This document shows, piece after piece, positions 26,488 through 34,793 of a stretch of DNA of 64,000 nucleotides. How positions within the stretch are numbered: position 1 is the stretch's first letter; each line of letters opens with the position of its first letter. A program made the translations under genes and the position numbers. The notes beneath the pieces were generated by a model that was given only the letters and a program-made list of their open reading frames with translations, had not been told where the DNA came from and made no database searches. This DNA comes from a gamma proteobacterium symbiont of Stewartia floridana (GTDB taxonomy: Bacteria > Pseudomonadota > Gammaproteobacteria > Chromatiales > Chromatiaceae), in assembly GCA_003676145.1 (NCBI GenBank), contig NAUB01000029.1:53346-117345 (forward strand), in the 5' to 3' direction.

Positions 26488-27035
26488 GCCAGCGGCTGCA
26501 TACCGGTCGGCTGGTGCTGACTCCGAAAGATCCCTATCTTCTACCGGAAGATCCTGACGCTCTGTTTGATGCATTGAGGGATATCGGCCTGATCGCGTCA
26601 CCCCTCGAGGCGGAACCAGGCTATCTGCTGGGGGAGGCGTTCATGCAGCTGATAACCTTCATGGGCTGTTCACCCTTCATCCGACTCGAACCGGATGAGA
26701 GCGGAGAGCCGTTTTGCCATCTGCGGCTGGACGGCCCACATGCGGAACCGATACTGCTGAGCGGTAAAAACAGTCTCCCACCCCGCTGTGAGGCCTGCCG
26801 AAAACGCATCAGCGACTGGCAAAAGGCGCCTCGACAACTGGCTGAATGCCCCCACTGCGGACACCGGCAGGACCCGGCCAGCTACGACTTCAAACAGAGT
26901 GCGGGGTTTGGTCGGTTTCTACTGAAGATTGAGAACATCTTTCCGCAGGAGGCGATCCCCTCGACACGCCTGCTCGAGGTCCTGCAACAGGCCAGTAACG
27001 GCGCACCATGGCACCATTTCTATCAACAGGATTGA
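26484..27035 (+). CDS. Hypothetical protein with a four-cysteine zinc ribbon
   Basis: A 183-residue protein I cannot assign. No signal peptide or membrane helix is present. Residues about 98-130 hold [11 protein letters not shown] and CPHCGHRQ, two CxxC knuckles about 27 residues apart that should bind zinc. The flanks are rich in Leu and Pro. Its ATGA overlap with creA means it is translated with it; this linkage is the only hint to its role. It is not a known DNA-binding or ribosomal zinc-ribbon class as far as I can tell. Confidence 0.75.
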   Translation: MSQRLHTGRLVLTPKDPYLLPEDPDALFDALRDIGLIASPLEAEPGYLLGEAFMQLITFMGCSPFIRLEPDESGEPFCHLRLDGPHAEPILLSGKNSLPPRCEACRKRISDWQKAPRQLAECPHCGHRQDPASYDFKQSAGFGRFLLKIENIFPQEAIPSTRLLEVLQQASNGAPWHHFYQQD

Positions 27036-27074
27036 TTGGGATGACAGTGGGAGCAGACTGACCCCATGGCTATC

Positions 27075-27227
27075 TCCGCAAATGCGTAATATTTGGTGGG
27101 GCATGGCCCCACCAAGAATCTATCTATTGCATCAAATGAATTGAATACCACCAGTTCAGGTGGAATCAGCAACGACTACCGGATTAATCCACAACATTAG
27201 CGTTTATTCGCGTTCATTTGCGGACTT
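27075..27227. repeat. Dispersed repeat (AACGCAAAT type), one strong arm
   Basis: The right arm AGCGTTTATTCGCGTTCATT with CTTTGCGGACT-like end lies at 27198-27227. A decayed left arm (CCGCAAATGCG) is near 27076. It lies between two convergent genes. Confidence 0.6.
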
Positions 27228-27248
27228 TAATAAAACACAGGTCGGAGG

Positions 27249-28787
27249 TTAGACCAGTTCGCAGCGATTCTTGCCTTTGCGCTTCGCCTGATAGAGAGCT
27301 TTATCAGCCCGCGAGAACACCTGATCCACACCGTCCCCCTTGGCAAAGCTTGTCAGGCCACAGGAGATGGTCACGACGACCGGCTTGCCGTGGGAATGGA
27401 AACCATTGCTCTCGACCGAATGGCGCATCTCTTCGGCGACACTCAGAGCCTCCTCGCCCTCTGCGCCGCAGAGCAGGCAGACAAACTCTTCACCACCGAA
27501 GCGGGCGATGAAATCGGTCTCCCGTAAGCGCGCCTTGAGACTTTGTGCAATTACCCTGAGCGCCTTGTCACCAGCCTGGTGTCCATAGCGGTCATTGATC
27601 TTCTTGAAGTCATCCACATCCCAGACCAGCATGGTCAGCGGACTGTCGAAGCGCTTCCAACGGGCCACCTCCTGCTCGACCCGCTCTTCGTAGGCCAGCC
27701 GGTTGGGCAAGCCGGTGACCGCATCCAGCAGCGCCATGTGGTGCGCCTCAACCATGCGGGAGCGCAGTTCGGTAGACTCCTTTTCCAGCTGGGTCAGGCG
27801 TTCGCGCAGCGCCTGCTCCCCTTCCTCGGCCTGCTGATGAAAGTTTTGCTCCTCCTCCAGATAGCTGTCGATACTCTGTTGAATCAGGGTGATCCGTTCA
27901 CTGACCGCATCTTTCAGCTGCTGCAGATCGGTGGCCTGGGCCACGTGAGTACCAATATCCCCAACCTGGCCGTGTACCTGTTCACTCAGCGTACGCCCGT
28001 GCTGGGCGATCTTGTCCCGCCCTTCATGGGCGGTCTGCAGATGCAGACCCAGGTCCTGCAGACGCTGGGTCAACTCTTCAAGAAAATCCTCGGCTTCCTG
28101 TATCTCAGACTGAATCTCACCAAAAGACTTGGCTGATAAGGCGAGCAGATCATCCAGTACACCAACCCAGGCATCCGCCGCCGCATCCTTCAGCAGGCGA
28201 TGTTTGAAACTGCTGATCGGTTCACCCCAGTGACCCGGCCAGGAGGCCTGTTCGAGCAGATTCAGCAGGATCTGATTCGGTTTCGGCCCCGACTCTTCGG
28301 CGTGCCCCAGCAGGCGACCGAACAGACCTGCGGATTTTTTTTCACCCGCGGCCTCGTTACCCTGCCCCAGCAGACGTACCAGACGGGCAAAGGACTTCTC
28401 CTGCATCTCGGATGGATCACTGACCAGCTGCTCAAGCAGGTCGGTGGTTTCGGCCAACGCCTTCTTGGAGAGTTTGAATGGGCTGAGCAGCTTTTGATAG
28501 ACCTCACCCTCGTCCGCCGCCGCGCTATCCTGCTGTTCGGCAAAATGCAGCAGCCCGTCGGTGATCTCATTCAGTTTATCCTGGGATATCGATCCGCCGC
28601 CACCCCGGACCGCATTGCGTACCGACTTCAGGTGGGGCTCGAGCCGGCTATCCAGGCCGCTGGCGGCAATGGTCAACCGGATGACGGTCCTCGTCAGCAG
28701 CTCTTCCAGGGCCTTGTTGGCCTCGTCTTCACTCTCGGATTGACGCAGCAGATCGTCGTAACGCTTTTTCCAGTCGGTCTCGTTCAT
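27249..28787 (-). CDS. Diguanylate cyclase (GGDEF protein, DgcP-like layout)
   Basis: A 512-residue soluble protein. The first 330 residues are helical, with a coiled coil (LEELTQRLQDLGLHLQTAHE and EEEQNFHQQAEEGEQALRERL), and end in a C-terminal GGDEF domain. The signature is RFGGEEF (about residue 430), preceded at the canonical distance by RETD, the inhibitory site. It should therefore synthesise c-di-GMP and be feedback-inhibited. The N-terminal half resembles that of the Pseudomonas polar cyclase DgcP, with no membrane helices; this relation is only by layout. It shares its direction with the EEP-family gene upstream, 30 bp away, so they are probably one transcript. Confidence 0.9.
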   Translation of the reverse strand: MNETDWKKRYDDLLRQSESEDEANKALEELLTRTVIRLTIAASGLDSRLEPHLKSVRNAVRGGGGSISQDKLNEITDGLLHFAEQQDSAAADEGEVYQKLLSPFKLSKKALAETTDLLEQLVSDPSEMQEKSFARLVRLLGQGNEAAGEKKSAGLFGRLLGHAEESGPKPNQILLNLLEQASWPGHWGEPISSFKHRLLKDAAADAWVGVLDDLLALSAKSFGEIQSEIQEAEDFLEELTQRLQDLGLHLQTAHEGRDKIAQHGRTLSEQVHGQVGDIGTHVAQATDLQQLKDAVSERITLIQQSIDSYLEEEQNFHQQAEEGEQALRERLTQLEKESTELRSRMVEAHHMALLDAVTGLPNRLAYEERVEQEVARWKRFDSPLTMLVWDVDDFKKINDRYGHQAGDKALRVIAQSLKARLRETDFIARFGGEEFVCLLCGAEGEEALSVAEEMRHSVESNGFHSHGKPVVVTISCGLTSFAKGDGVDQVFSRADKALYQAKRKGKNRCELV

Positions 28788-28817
28788 AGGTCCCGTCTCG
28801 AATCGGTAGCCGAACTA

Positions 28818-29621
28818 TCAGGCGGCAGCAGGCAATACCACATTTTCAGGTAGTTCAATCTCCAGGCTGATCGGCAGATGATCAGAATGGGCGTAGTTGA
28901 GGACCTCGGATTTCGCCACCTTCAAACTGGGCGAGGCCAGAATATGGTCCAGCTTCTTGCTCGGGCGCCAGCTGGGGAAGGTCATCATGTCGCAGGCACT
29001 GCCCTGCAGGTTGGTATTCTCCATCAGATACTGGAACTCTGTGGAGCTGCAGCCGCAGTTGAAATCCCCCATCAGAACCAGATGGGAGTAGTGGGAGACC
29101 AGTTCGCTGATATAGGAGAACTGGCGCAGTCTGGCTCGCCGACCCAAGGCGAGATGCATCATGCAGATGCCGAGGGGTTTTTCGGTGGTCTGAAACTCCA
29201 TCAGCACCGCTCCCCGGCCCGGCAGACCAGGCAGCCGATGTTCGTCGATCATGCTCGGCTGTACCCGGCTCAGCACCCCATTACTGTACTGGGCCAGCTT
29301 ACCCAGCTTGCGATTCACCTGACGATACCAGTAGGGAAATCCCGCCAACTCCGCCAGATAGGCGGTCTGGTCGATGAAACCGCTGCGAAAGCTGCCTGAG
29401 TCGACCTCCTGTAGCCCCACCACATCGAAGTCCTTCAGCAGATGGGAGATACGATTCAGATTGTGCCGTTTTTCTTTGTGAGGAAGAACCTGTTTCCAGC
29501 CGCGGGTCACATACTCCCGGTAACGACGGGTGTCCGCACCAGCCTGAATGTTGTAACTGAGCAGGCGCAACCGGTGGGTATCATCCAGCGTGGCTTGATT
29601 CTCTATGATTTGCTTATTCAT
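28818..29621 (-). CDS. Endonuclease/exonuclease/phosphatase family protein
   Basis: A 267-residue EEP-fold hydrolase. Catalytic motifs are LRLLSYNIQAG (Asn), DVVGLQEVDSGSFRSG (metal Glu), VLMGDFNCG (Asp, Asn), and the terminal YAHSDHLPISLEIEL (Asp-His). The family includes nucleases, phosphodiesterases and sphingomyelinases; the motif pattern resembles the YbhP-type cytoplasmic group. The substrate is not deducible. The ATG at 29621 with an AGAAAGA site is favoured over a TTG 19 codons earlier. It is followed at 30 bp by the GGDEF cyclase gene. Confidence 0.85.
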   Translation of the reverse strand: MNKQIIENQATLDDTHRLRLLSYNIQAGADTRRYREYVTRGWKQVLPHKEKRHNLNRISHLLKDFDVVGLQEVDSGSFRSGFIDQTAYLAELAGFPYWYRQVNRKLGKLAQYSNGVLSRVQPSMIDEHRLPGLPGRGAVLMEFQTTEKPLGICMMHLALGRRARLRQFSYISELVSHYSHLVLMGDFNCGCSSTEFQYLMENTNLQGSACDMMTFPSWRPSKKLDHILASPSLKVAKSEVLNYAHSDHLPISLEIELPENVVLPAAA

Positions 29622-29843
29622 TCTTTCTGCGACGCTTTTTTCTTCTCGGATATCACTTTGTATGGCGGATAAATTCAAAAAAACTTAAGTTACAACCGTC
29701 ACTTTAGACAAAAAGCAATAACTGTTCAGGAACCAGGTCCAATCTCGCAATAATAGTGTGACCTGGCAGCTGTTTCCAGAACCTGGGTCCACTCTTGAGC
29801 AGACCGGCCTGACAGCCCATCCCCAGTGACCAGCTGAATTCCT

Positions 29844-29879
29844 TAAAAAAAAAGGCGGTACACCAGGTACCGCCTTTTT
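29844..29879 (-). terminator. Rho-independent terminator (bidirectional)
   Basis: Stem AAGGCGGTAC, loop ACCAG, stem GTACCGCCTT, flanked by A and T runs. On the minus strand the T-run is nine long. It ends the cytochrome c4 gene. Confidence 0.93.
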
Positions 29880-29900
29880 CGATCGGAACAGCCGGGTCGC

Positions 29901-30512
29901 TTAGCGACTGAGCCCCTGAATGTACTGAGCCACCTCGGCGATCTCTGCATCGGTCATTCTCTCGACCACACCCTGCATCATCTTGCTGGCGTCATTGGTC
30001 CGGTTGCCGGCACGAAAGTCCTTCAACGCCTTTTCCACATAGGCCGCGTGCTGACCGGCGATGGCCGGGAAGTTGGCCTGGGGGTTACCCGCACCGGATG
30101 GTCCGTGACAGGCCATGCAGGCGGCTACGCCGGTATCGGCATTTCCAGCCCGGTAGAGACGCTCGCCCGCTTCAACCTTGTCCGCAGCAGCCACACCGGT
30201 CTTGACCGTCTGACTGGAGTAGTAGGCCGCAAGATCGGCAATATCCTGGTCGCTGAGAGGCATAGCCATTGGCGTCATCATCGGATCGCTGCGCTTATTC
30301 GCTTTGAAATCCTTGATCTGCTTCTCGATGTAAGCCGGGTGCTGTCCGGCAATCTTTGGCCAGACCGGATTAAGCGGGCTATTGCCTTCAGCGCCATGAC
30401 AACCGGCACAGGTAGCGGATTTGTTTTTACCCTCTTCCGCATTGCCGGCAGCCTGTGCCAGGCCAACAGTGAAAGAGAGGGCTAGGGTTGCGGTTACGAG
30501 CCATTTATTCAT
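29901..30512 (-). CDS. Cytochrome c4 (dihaem)
   Basis: A 203-residue periplasmic electron carrier. The signal peptide is KWLVTATLALSFTVGLAQA. Two haem sites, CAGCH and CMACH, lie in two homologous halves, each followed by the Met-ligand region (TPMAMPLSDQDIADLAAYY and GVVERMTDAEIAEVAQYI). IAGQHPAYIEKQIKDFKANKR and IAGQHAAYVEKALKDFRAGNR are the repeated c4 signature. Cytochrome c4 usually feeds electrons to terminal oxidases. The ATG at 30512 has AGGA upstream. It is a single gene with its own terminator. Confidence 0.95.
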   Translation of the reverse strand: MNKWLVTATLALSFTVGLAQAAGNAEEGKNKSATCAGCHGAEGNSPLNPVWPKIAGQHPAYIEKQIKDFKANKRSDPMMTPMAMPLSDQDIADLAAYYSSQTVKTGVAAADKVEAGERLYRAGNADTGVAACMACHGPSGAGNPQANFPAIAGQHAAYVEKALKDFRAGNRTNDASKMMQGVVERMTDAEIAEVAQYIQGLSR

Positions 30513-30907
30513 GATCAATCCTGCTCTGAATTATGCTGGATATGTTAAAAATCCCGGACCTTCCGGCGGCAGCCAGAGCATTGTCAGCCCACCCAAAGAC
30601 CCTAAAAAAGCTGCGGAACTATACCAGAATTTTCTAATAAAGGTCAAAATCCATCGCCTCAGCCGTGCTCGGTCGATGCGGAAAACTCTGCTTGGTCTCT
30701 GCCATCCTGGAGAGCACCATCGACTCGGACGGCATCCGCAGACATCAGCTTTCGATTGCCATCCAGGCCCAGGGTTCCAGGACATGACCATCCCACCAGT
30801 CCGGGATTGCCGCCGCCAACCGCTCCGCCCAGCGCACCAATAGCCGGTTTGTCAGTAAACCGGGTTACCGATAAACTCCTTTTTCCAATCCGCTCAGGCC
30901 CATCAAG
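30513..30907. other. Intergenic region with one small hairpin
   Basis: No convincing gene. A perfect hairpin CCGGTTT-GTCAGT-AAACCGG lies at 30844-30863, with a T-run CTCCTTTTT about 15 bases later. The distance is too great for a standard terminator. Promoters for the flanking divergent genes must lie here. Confidence 0.4.
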
Positions 30908-31138
30908 ATGCAGAAAGATCCGGACCAATCGATCGTACGCACCCATTATGCGGTCATCTACACCCCGAACCGACGCCGGCACCGTTTTCCGGAAAATTGC
31001 GTCACCCTCGCCTCAACGGCTGAAGAGGCGATCGAGAAGGCCACCGAACAGAAGAACCTCCACCCGGCTCAGGTCAACGGCCCTTCCCGCTCATCGGAGG
31101 GGTTACGTCTCTACTACCTGGTCCACTGGCTGACCTGA
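30908..31138 (+). CDS. Small hypothetical protein
   Basis: A 76-residue basic cytoplasmic protein, not assigned. The C-terminal part (AQVNGPSRSSEGLRLYYLVHWL) looks like a constrained motif, and a helix (STAEEAIEKATEQKN) precedes it. Codon use looks normal for the window. The ribosome site is weak. It ends just before the convergent stop at 31140. It is reported as real because of its fit between two genes and its composition, with moderate confidence. Confidence 0.55.
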   Translation: MQKDPDQSIVRTHYAVIYTPNRRRHRFPENCVTLASTAEEAIEKATEQKNLHPAQVNGPSRSSEGLRLYYLVHWLT

Positions 31139-31139
31139 A

Positions 31140-32180
31140 TCAGACAGATTCCGGTTGCAGCTTGACCAGTTCCTGGACGATCGCCTCTGCATCCAGGGTG
31201 TCAAAATCCGACCGGCTGAAGGTCGTGAATCCCCCAGCCAACTCATACCAGGCAAATCCCCTGGTCCAGGGTTGATGCTGATAACTGCCCTGACGCTTCC
31301 TGGGAATGCAGTAGAGTCTGCCGGGCTGGTAGATCAGGTTGTAGCTCACCTGCGAGTGGTGCAGCGATTCAATCCGCTGCCAGGCCTCAGCCGCAGATTC
31401 ATAGATTTCGCAATTCAGCGGGTAGTCCCGCTCTCCGCCGTTGTGCCGCCAGTGATCGCGCATCAGCGGTAGCGGCTCAGGCCGGATGAAAAGCTGAAAG
31501 TGAAGATGATTGACCGAGGCATAGGCTGCAAAACTGTTGTAGGCGATACCGACACCAGGCAGTCCGTTCCACAACCGCTCAGCCAGTTGCCAGACATAGT
31601 CGTGGTACTTGCGGGTCAACAGCTGGGGCTGGCGCTGGGTGCGATCGGGAACCAGCAGGCAGTGCATCGGTACAAAGGGAAACTTGTTATACAGCAGCTC
31701 CACACCCACACCATGCAGATCGCCTGACCAGAAGGCCTCCCGGCGCAGAAAGGGTTTGTTGAAATGGAATCCGTCTGGATCGAAGGGACGGCTGATGCCC
31801 AGCGCAGGTTCACTGGTCATCCGCGAGGGTCTGAATGCGCGGATATGGTTGAACTGCAGCTCCCAATCCGCTTCATCGCGGAATTCAGCCCCATGCACCC
31901 CGTCGAAGCCGATGGCCATCAATTTCAGAAACACCAGATTGTCATCGGCAGCCCCGACCAGCTCCCGCCCCTCACTCAGGGTCTGGCGGCAAAACTCCGC
32001 ATGTTGCTCAAAGCGACGAGCAAGCTGGCTTTTCAGGGTTTGATAGATTTCAGCATCGAAACTGGCATTGGCGTGTACCAGTATGTAGCTGCCGACCCCG
32101 GGCTGTTGAAGCAGACGCTCGAGACCGGAGGCAAAGGCCTGCTGCATGGCAGCATGGGATTCCAGGGGAGACTGTTTCAT
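31140..32180 (-). CDS. HIT-superfamily nucleotidyltransferase-like protein
   Basis: A 346-residue cytoplasmic protein. The key motif is VNHLHFQLFIRPEPLPL (about residue 225), a histidine-triad form HxHxQ as found in GalT, Apa and GDP-galactose phosphorylases. Upstream MHCLLVPDRTQRQPQLL supports this fold, where a nucleoside diphosphate sugar or dinucleotide would be split through a nucleotidyl-His intermediate. The exact substrate is unknown. A 12-bp hairpin (32213-32251) lies just before its start. It does not obviously share an operon with the copper chaperone upstream, though both are on the minus strand. Confidence 0.7.
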   Translation of the reverse strand: MKQSPLESHAAMQQAFASGLERLLQQPGVGSYILVHANASFDAEIYQTLKSQLARRFEQHAEFCRQTLSEGRELVGAADDNLVFLKLMAIGFDGVHGAEFRDEADWELQFNHIRAFRPSRMTSEPALGISRPFDPDGFHFNKPFLRREAFWSGDLHGVGVELLYNKFPFVPMHCLLVPDRTQRQPQLLTRKYHDYVWQLAERLWNGLPGVGIAYNSFAAYASVNHLHFQLFIRPEPLPLMRDHWRHNGGERDYPLNCEIYESAAEAWQRIESLHHSQVSYNLIYQPGRLYCIPRKRQGSYQHQPWTRGFAWYELAGGFTTFSRSDFDTLDAEAIVQELVKLQPESV

Positions 32181-32212
32181 TCAAACAATCCCCGGCCATA
32201 GGCCATTGAGAC

Positions 32213-32251
32213 GCTGCGGCCATGCGGTGAGCGGGACCACATGGCCGCAGC
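32213..32251 (-). other. Perfect 12-bp hairpin between two minus-strand genes
   Basis: Arms GCTGCGGCCATG and CATGGCCGCAGC with a 15-base loop. There is no T-run. It lies after the copper chaperone and 33 bp before the HIT-like gene, so it may stabilise or partly end the chaperone transcript. Confidence 0.6.
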
Positions 32252-32340
32252 GGAACAGGTGACAGTATGGTTAGCGAGATTCCCGTTCACGTGGGGTTCA
32301 AAAGCCGCACAAAACGCTCGTCTGACCTAACCCATGCTGC

Positions 32341-32817
32341 TCAGTGGTTGTGACTGCCATGGTCGGAATGCTTCATCTTCATACGCAGCTTGCGCACCGG
32401 GGCATCCAACTTGAGTTCCGATCCATCGTCGAAGGTGAGGGTCAGGCCGACATTCTCACCCGGCACAAGTTTCTGCTTCAAGCCGATCAGCATGACATGC
32501 AGACCGCCCGGCTTGAGGCTGATTTTCTGTTCGGCAGGCAGGTCGATCTTTTCCACTTTACGCATCCGCATCATGCCATCTTCCATGGTATGGGTATGCA
32601 GCTCGACAACCTCCGCAGCACTGCTGCTGGCGCTCACCAGAGCAAGATCCTTTTTACCCATGTTATGCAGCGTCATGAATGAGGCGGAATTGGGCTGCCC
32701 GGGCGGTACCGCACGGACATAGGGATCGTCAGCCATCACGGCAGAACCGGCCATCAGCTGTTGACTCATGAAAACCAGGCAAAAGCCAAGGATCGGAAGC
32801 AAACGTTGCAAGCTCAT
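32341..32817 (-). CDS. Periplasmic copper chaperone PCu(A)C
   Basis: A 158-residue exported protein. After the signal peptide (LLPILGFCLVFMSQQLMA) comes the PCu(A)C fold: DPYVRAVPPGQPNSASFMTLHNMGKKDL, VVELHTHTMEDGMMRMRKV and LKPGGLHVMLIGLK. The Met and His ligands that bind Cu(I) are present. The tail is Met/His-rich (MKMKHSDHGSHNH), likely an added metal site. The family delivers copper to cytochrome oxidase, which fits the cytochrome genes around. No SCO gene is adjacent. The ATG at 32817 has GGAGA 5-6 bases upstream. Confidence 0.92.
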   Translation of the reverse strand: MSLQRLLPILGFCLVFMSQQLMAGSAVMADDPYVRAVPPGQPNSASFMTLHNMGKKDLALVSASSSAAEVVELHTHTMEDGMMRMRKVEKIDLPAEQKISLKPGGLHVMLIGLKQKLVPGENVGLTLTFDDGSELKLDAPVRKLRMKMKHSDHGSHNH

Positions 32818-33070
32818 CTCTTTCTCCAAATGAACACAATTTTTAATCAGGGGTGGCTGACAGCCAGATCGTGACAGAGTCAACCACCGAATTATTCAAC
32901 AAGATTATTTTCTCGTGGTCCGGGAGCATGGCATTAAAAAGATTATAAAGGCAATCCCGTACAATCAATCCGCGCGAAAAATTGAAAAAAAGTGTGTCAA
33001 ATGACTCATTCAGGGCATATGGCACTGCTGTGACGGCCATCTGCAGGGTCTATCGGGCTGAACAGCAGGC

Positions 33071-33103
33071 AAAAAAAAGCGCCGGGATCTGCCAGCGCTT
33101 TTC
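33071..33103 (-). terminator. Rho-independent terminator
   Basis: Stem AGCGC(T)GG / CC(G)GCGCT followed on the minus strand by eight T. It lies after the small cytochrome c gene. Confidence 0.85.
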
Positions 33104-33137
33104 TCTTAACGATCCTGAGACCGCTAAATAACCCGAA

Positions 33138-33461
33138 TCAGAGGGTCATGATCCACTCGACGATGACTTTGATGTCGTCATCGCTGACGTGAGCGTTAGG
33201 TGGCATAGGGACAGGACCCCAGACACCGGAGCCACCAGCCTTTACTTTGGCAGAGAGTGCCGCTACAGCATCACCCTGGCCTTTGTACTTTGCAGCCACT
33301 TCTTTGTAGGCAGGACCAACAACTTTGGTTTCAACCTGGTGGCAAGCCATGCAGCCACGCTGGGTTGCCAGGGCAACAGGATCGGCAGATGCAGTCGCGA
33401 CAGCACCAAGAGCAAGGACAGAAGCGCTGGTAGCCAGCAAGTATGATTTCATCTTATTCAT
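33138..33461 (-). CDS. Small class I cytochrome c (c551/c552-like)
   Basis: A 107-residue periplasmic monohaem cytochrome. The signal peptide is SYLLATSASVLALGAVATASA; the haem site is RGCMACHQ, followed by VGPAYKEVAAKYKGQ; the Met ligand is in WGPVPMPPNAHVSDDDIKVIVEWIM. This matches the c551/c8 electron-carrier group. It is likely to shuttle electrons to oxidases or denitrification enzymes. Single gene with its own terminator. Confidence 0.92.
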   Translation of the reverse strand: MNKMKSYLLATSASVLALGAVATASADPVALATQRGCMACHQVETKVVGPAYKEVAAKYKGQGDAVAALSAKVKAGGSGVWGPVPMPPNAHVSDDDIKVIVEWIMTL

Positions 33462-33591
33462 CAGGAGTTTATCCTCAATAGTTCGGTTAGATAAATACAG
33501 CTGCGGGGTTGATCACGCAGAGTCCGTTCCCACAAAAATGCTGGATTATACGTTAAACATAAGAAAAATGCCTATAAAGGATAATTGTCAA

Positions 33592-34125
33592 TTAAACAAT
33601 TTCACAATTTATCGCCTGTTGAGCGCTCAAACGTTCACCAGCAAGCACCGCAAACCGCTTCCAATCGGGTTTGACCGCAGAAATAAACAGGTGACTCCCG
33701 CAATCGCAGTCGGATGAACCAAAACCAACCATCGGCTGGGCCAATCCGAGCGGATCACCCAGCAGGGCTGCCCACTGATGTTCCCGCCGCAGTGGGTCAT
33801 TGCTATACCAGATCTGGCGCAGATTGGTGACCGCCCGCAGATAGTCGATATGCCAGCGGGGACGCGGACTGATGCGCCGGTGGTGAGCGCAGCGCGCAGC
33901 CACCCCTCCCGGGCCGAACGCGCTGCCGACATAGAGATACCAGCCGCGGGTGAAGTCGCACAGCCCCAGGCGACCCACCTGAATCTGTTGACGCCGGGGA
34001 TTGTGCATCAGCAGCACATAGGTTCCGCAGGACTTTGCCTGGGCAAGTCCCGAGCGTGAAGCCCTGCCAAGCGGATCAAGGGGGATCCCGCTGATCGGTG
34101 GCGCCTCAGCTGCAGGGTCGCTCAG
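33592..34125 (-). CDS. GIY-YIG (DUF123) family protein with unusual start
   Basis: Contains the DUF123 type of GIY-YIG domain: GWYLYVGSAFGPGGVAARCAHH, PRWHIDYLR and DCDCGSHLF. Members are putative nucleases. The first usual start is GTG at 34017, but the family's conserved GTYVL strand lies before it: in-frame codons upstream read CGTY just ahead of VLLMHNPRR, and the frame stays open back to a stop near 34138. No ATG, GTG or TTG lies in that part. The CTG at 34125 overlaps the upstream stop as CTGA, so coupled initiation at CTG is my choice (177 residues). If GTG is used, the protein is 141 residues and lacks the first strand. Confidence 0.7.
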   Translation of the reverse strand: MSDPAAEAPPISGIPLDPLGRASRSGLAQAKSCGTYVLLMHNPRRQQIQVGRLGLCDFTRGWYLYVGSAFGPGGVAARCAHHRRISPRPRWHIDYLRAVTNLRQIWYSNDPLRREHQWAALLGDPLGLAQPMVGFGSSDCDCGSHLFISAVKPDWKRFAVLAGERLSAQQAINCEIV

Positions 34126-34661
34126 TGACCACTCTTATCCGCCATATGGGACAGATAGAGGGCGAGTCCGAGCAGTGCGATACCACCGGCGAACTGCAGC
34201 AGGTCCAGCGGGGTGGTGAACTCCATACTCAGGGCAAACTCGAAATAGCGCACCACCAGGATCATCATCACCACCTTGGCCAGGCGGTTCTTCAGGTCGT
34301 CCAGGCTGGTGATCATCAGCACGTTTGAGGCACTGTCGGAACCCTCCGCATGATCGATCTTGCTGATGAACAGCTCATACAGGCCGAGCGAGAAGATCAA
34401 CAGCACCGTCGCCAACAGATAGCCATCCACAATCTCCACCACATGGGTCACGGTGGTTGAACGCAGCGCCACCCGCTCCTCGCCAGTCAGGGCCGGCGAG
34501 GCATAGTGACCCAGATGGCTGATCATATAGAACGCATCCACAGAGGCCATGTAGAACATGGCAACCGCAGCCGCCAGGCTGGCAATCACAGCGGCCAACA
34601 CGATCAGCCGGCTGTTCCAGAGTAATTTTTCAAATATCGCTTCCACAACATCTATTCTCAT
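34122..34661 (-). CDS. YqhA/UPF0114 family membrane protein
   Basis: A 179-residue inner membrane protein with about four helices: LIVLAAVIASLAAAVAMFYM, YLLATVLLIFSLGLYELFI, AKVVMMILVVRYFEFAL and LLQFAGGIALLGLALYL. FSLGLYELFISKID and SLDDLKNRLAKVV are the UPF0114 signature. The function is unknown; a channel-like role has been suggested. The ATG at 34661 is used; a TTG six codons earlier is the alternative. Its stop overlaps the proposed start of the GIY-YIG gene. Confidence 0.88.
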   Translation of the reverse strand: MRIDVVEAIFEKLLWNSRLIVLAAVIASLAAAVAMFYMASVDAFYMISHLGHYASPALTGEERVALRSTTVTHVVEIVDGYLLATVLLIFSLGLYELFISKIDHAEGSDSASNVLMITSLDDLKNRLAKVVMMILVVRYFEFALSMEFTTPLDLLQFAGGIALLGLALYLSHMADKSGH

Positions 34662-34793
34662 TATTTCAAGGTGAGGCAATCATATCAGAGAAGATCAATC
34701 CGAAGCCTGACAACAGGATTACCAGTGACGCCAGGGTGTTAAAGCGTCCCGATAGCCATTATCATCAGCCCCTTTTTTTGCAGGACCATGACT

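Noticed and set aside
29720..29815. Near-direct repeat GAACCAGGTCCA / GAACCTGGGTCCA
   Set aside because: Short and imperfect, with no link to a start or terminator; left as chance.
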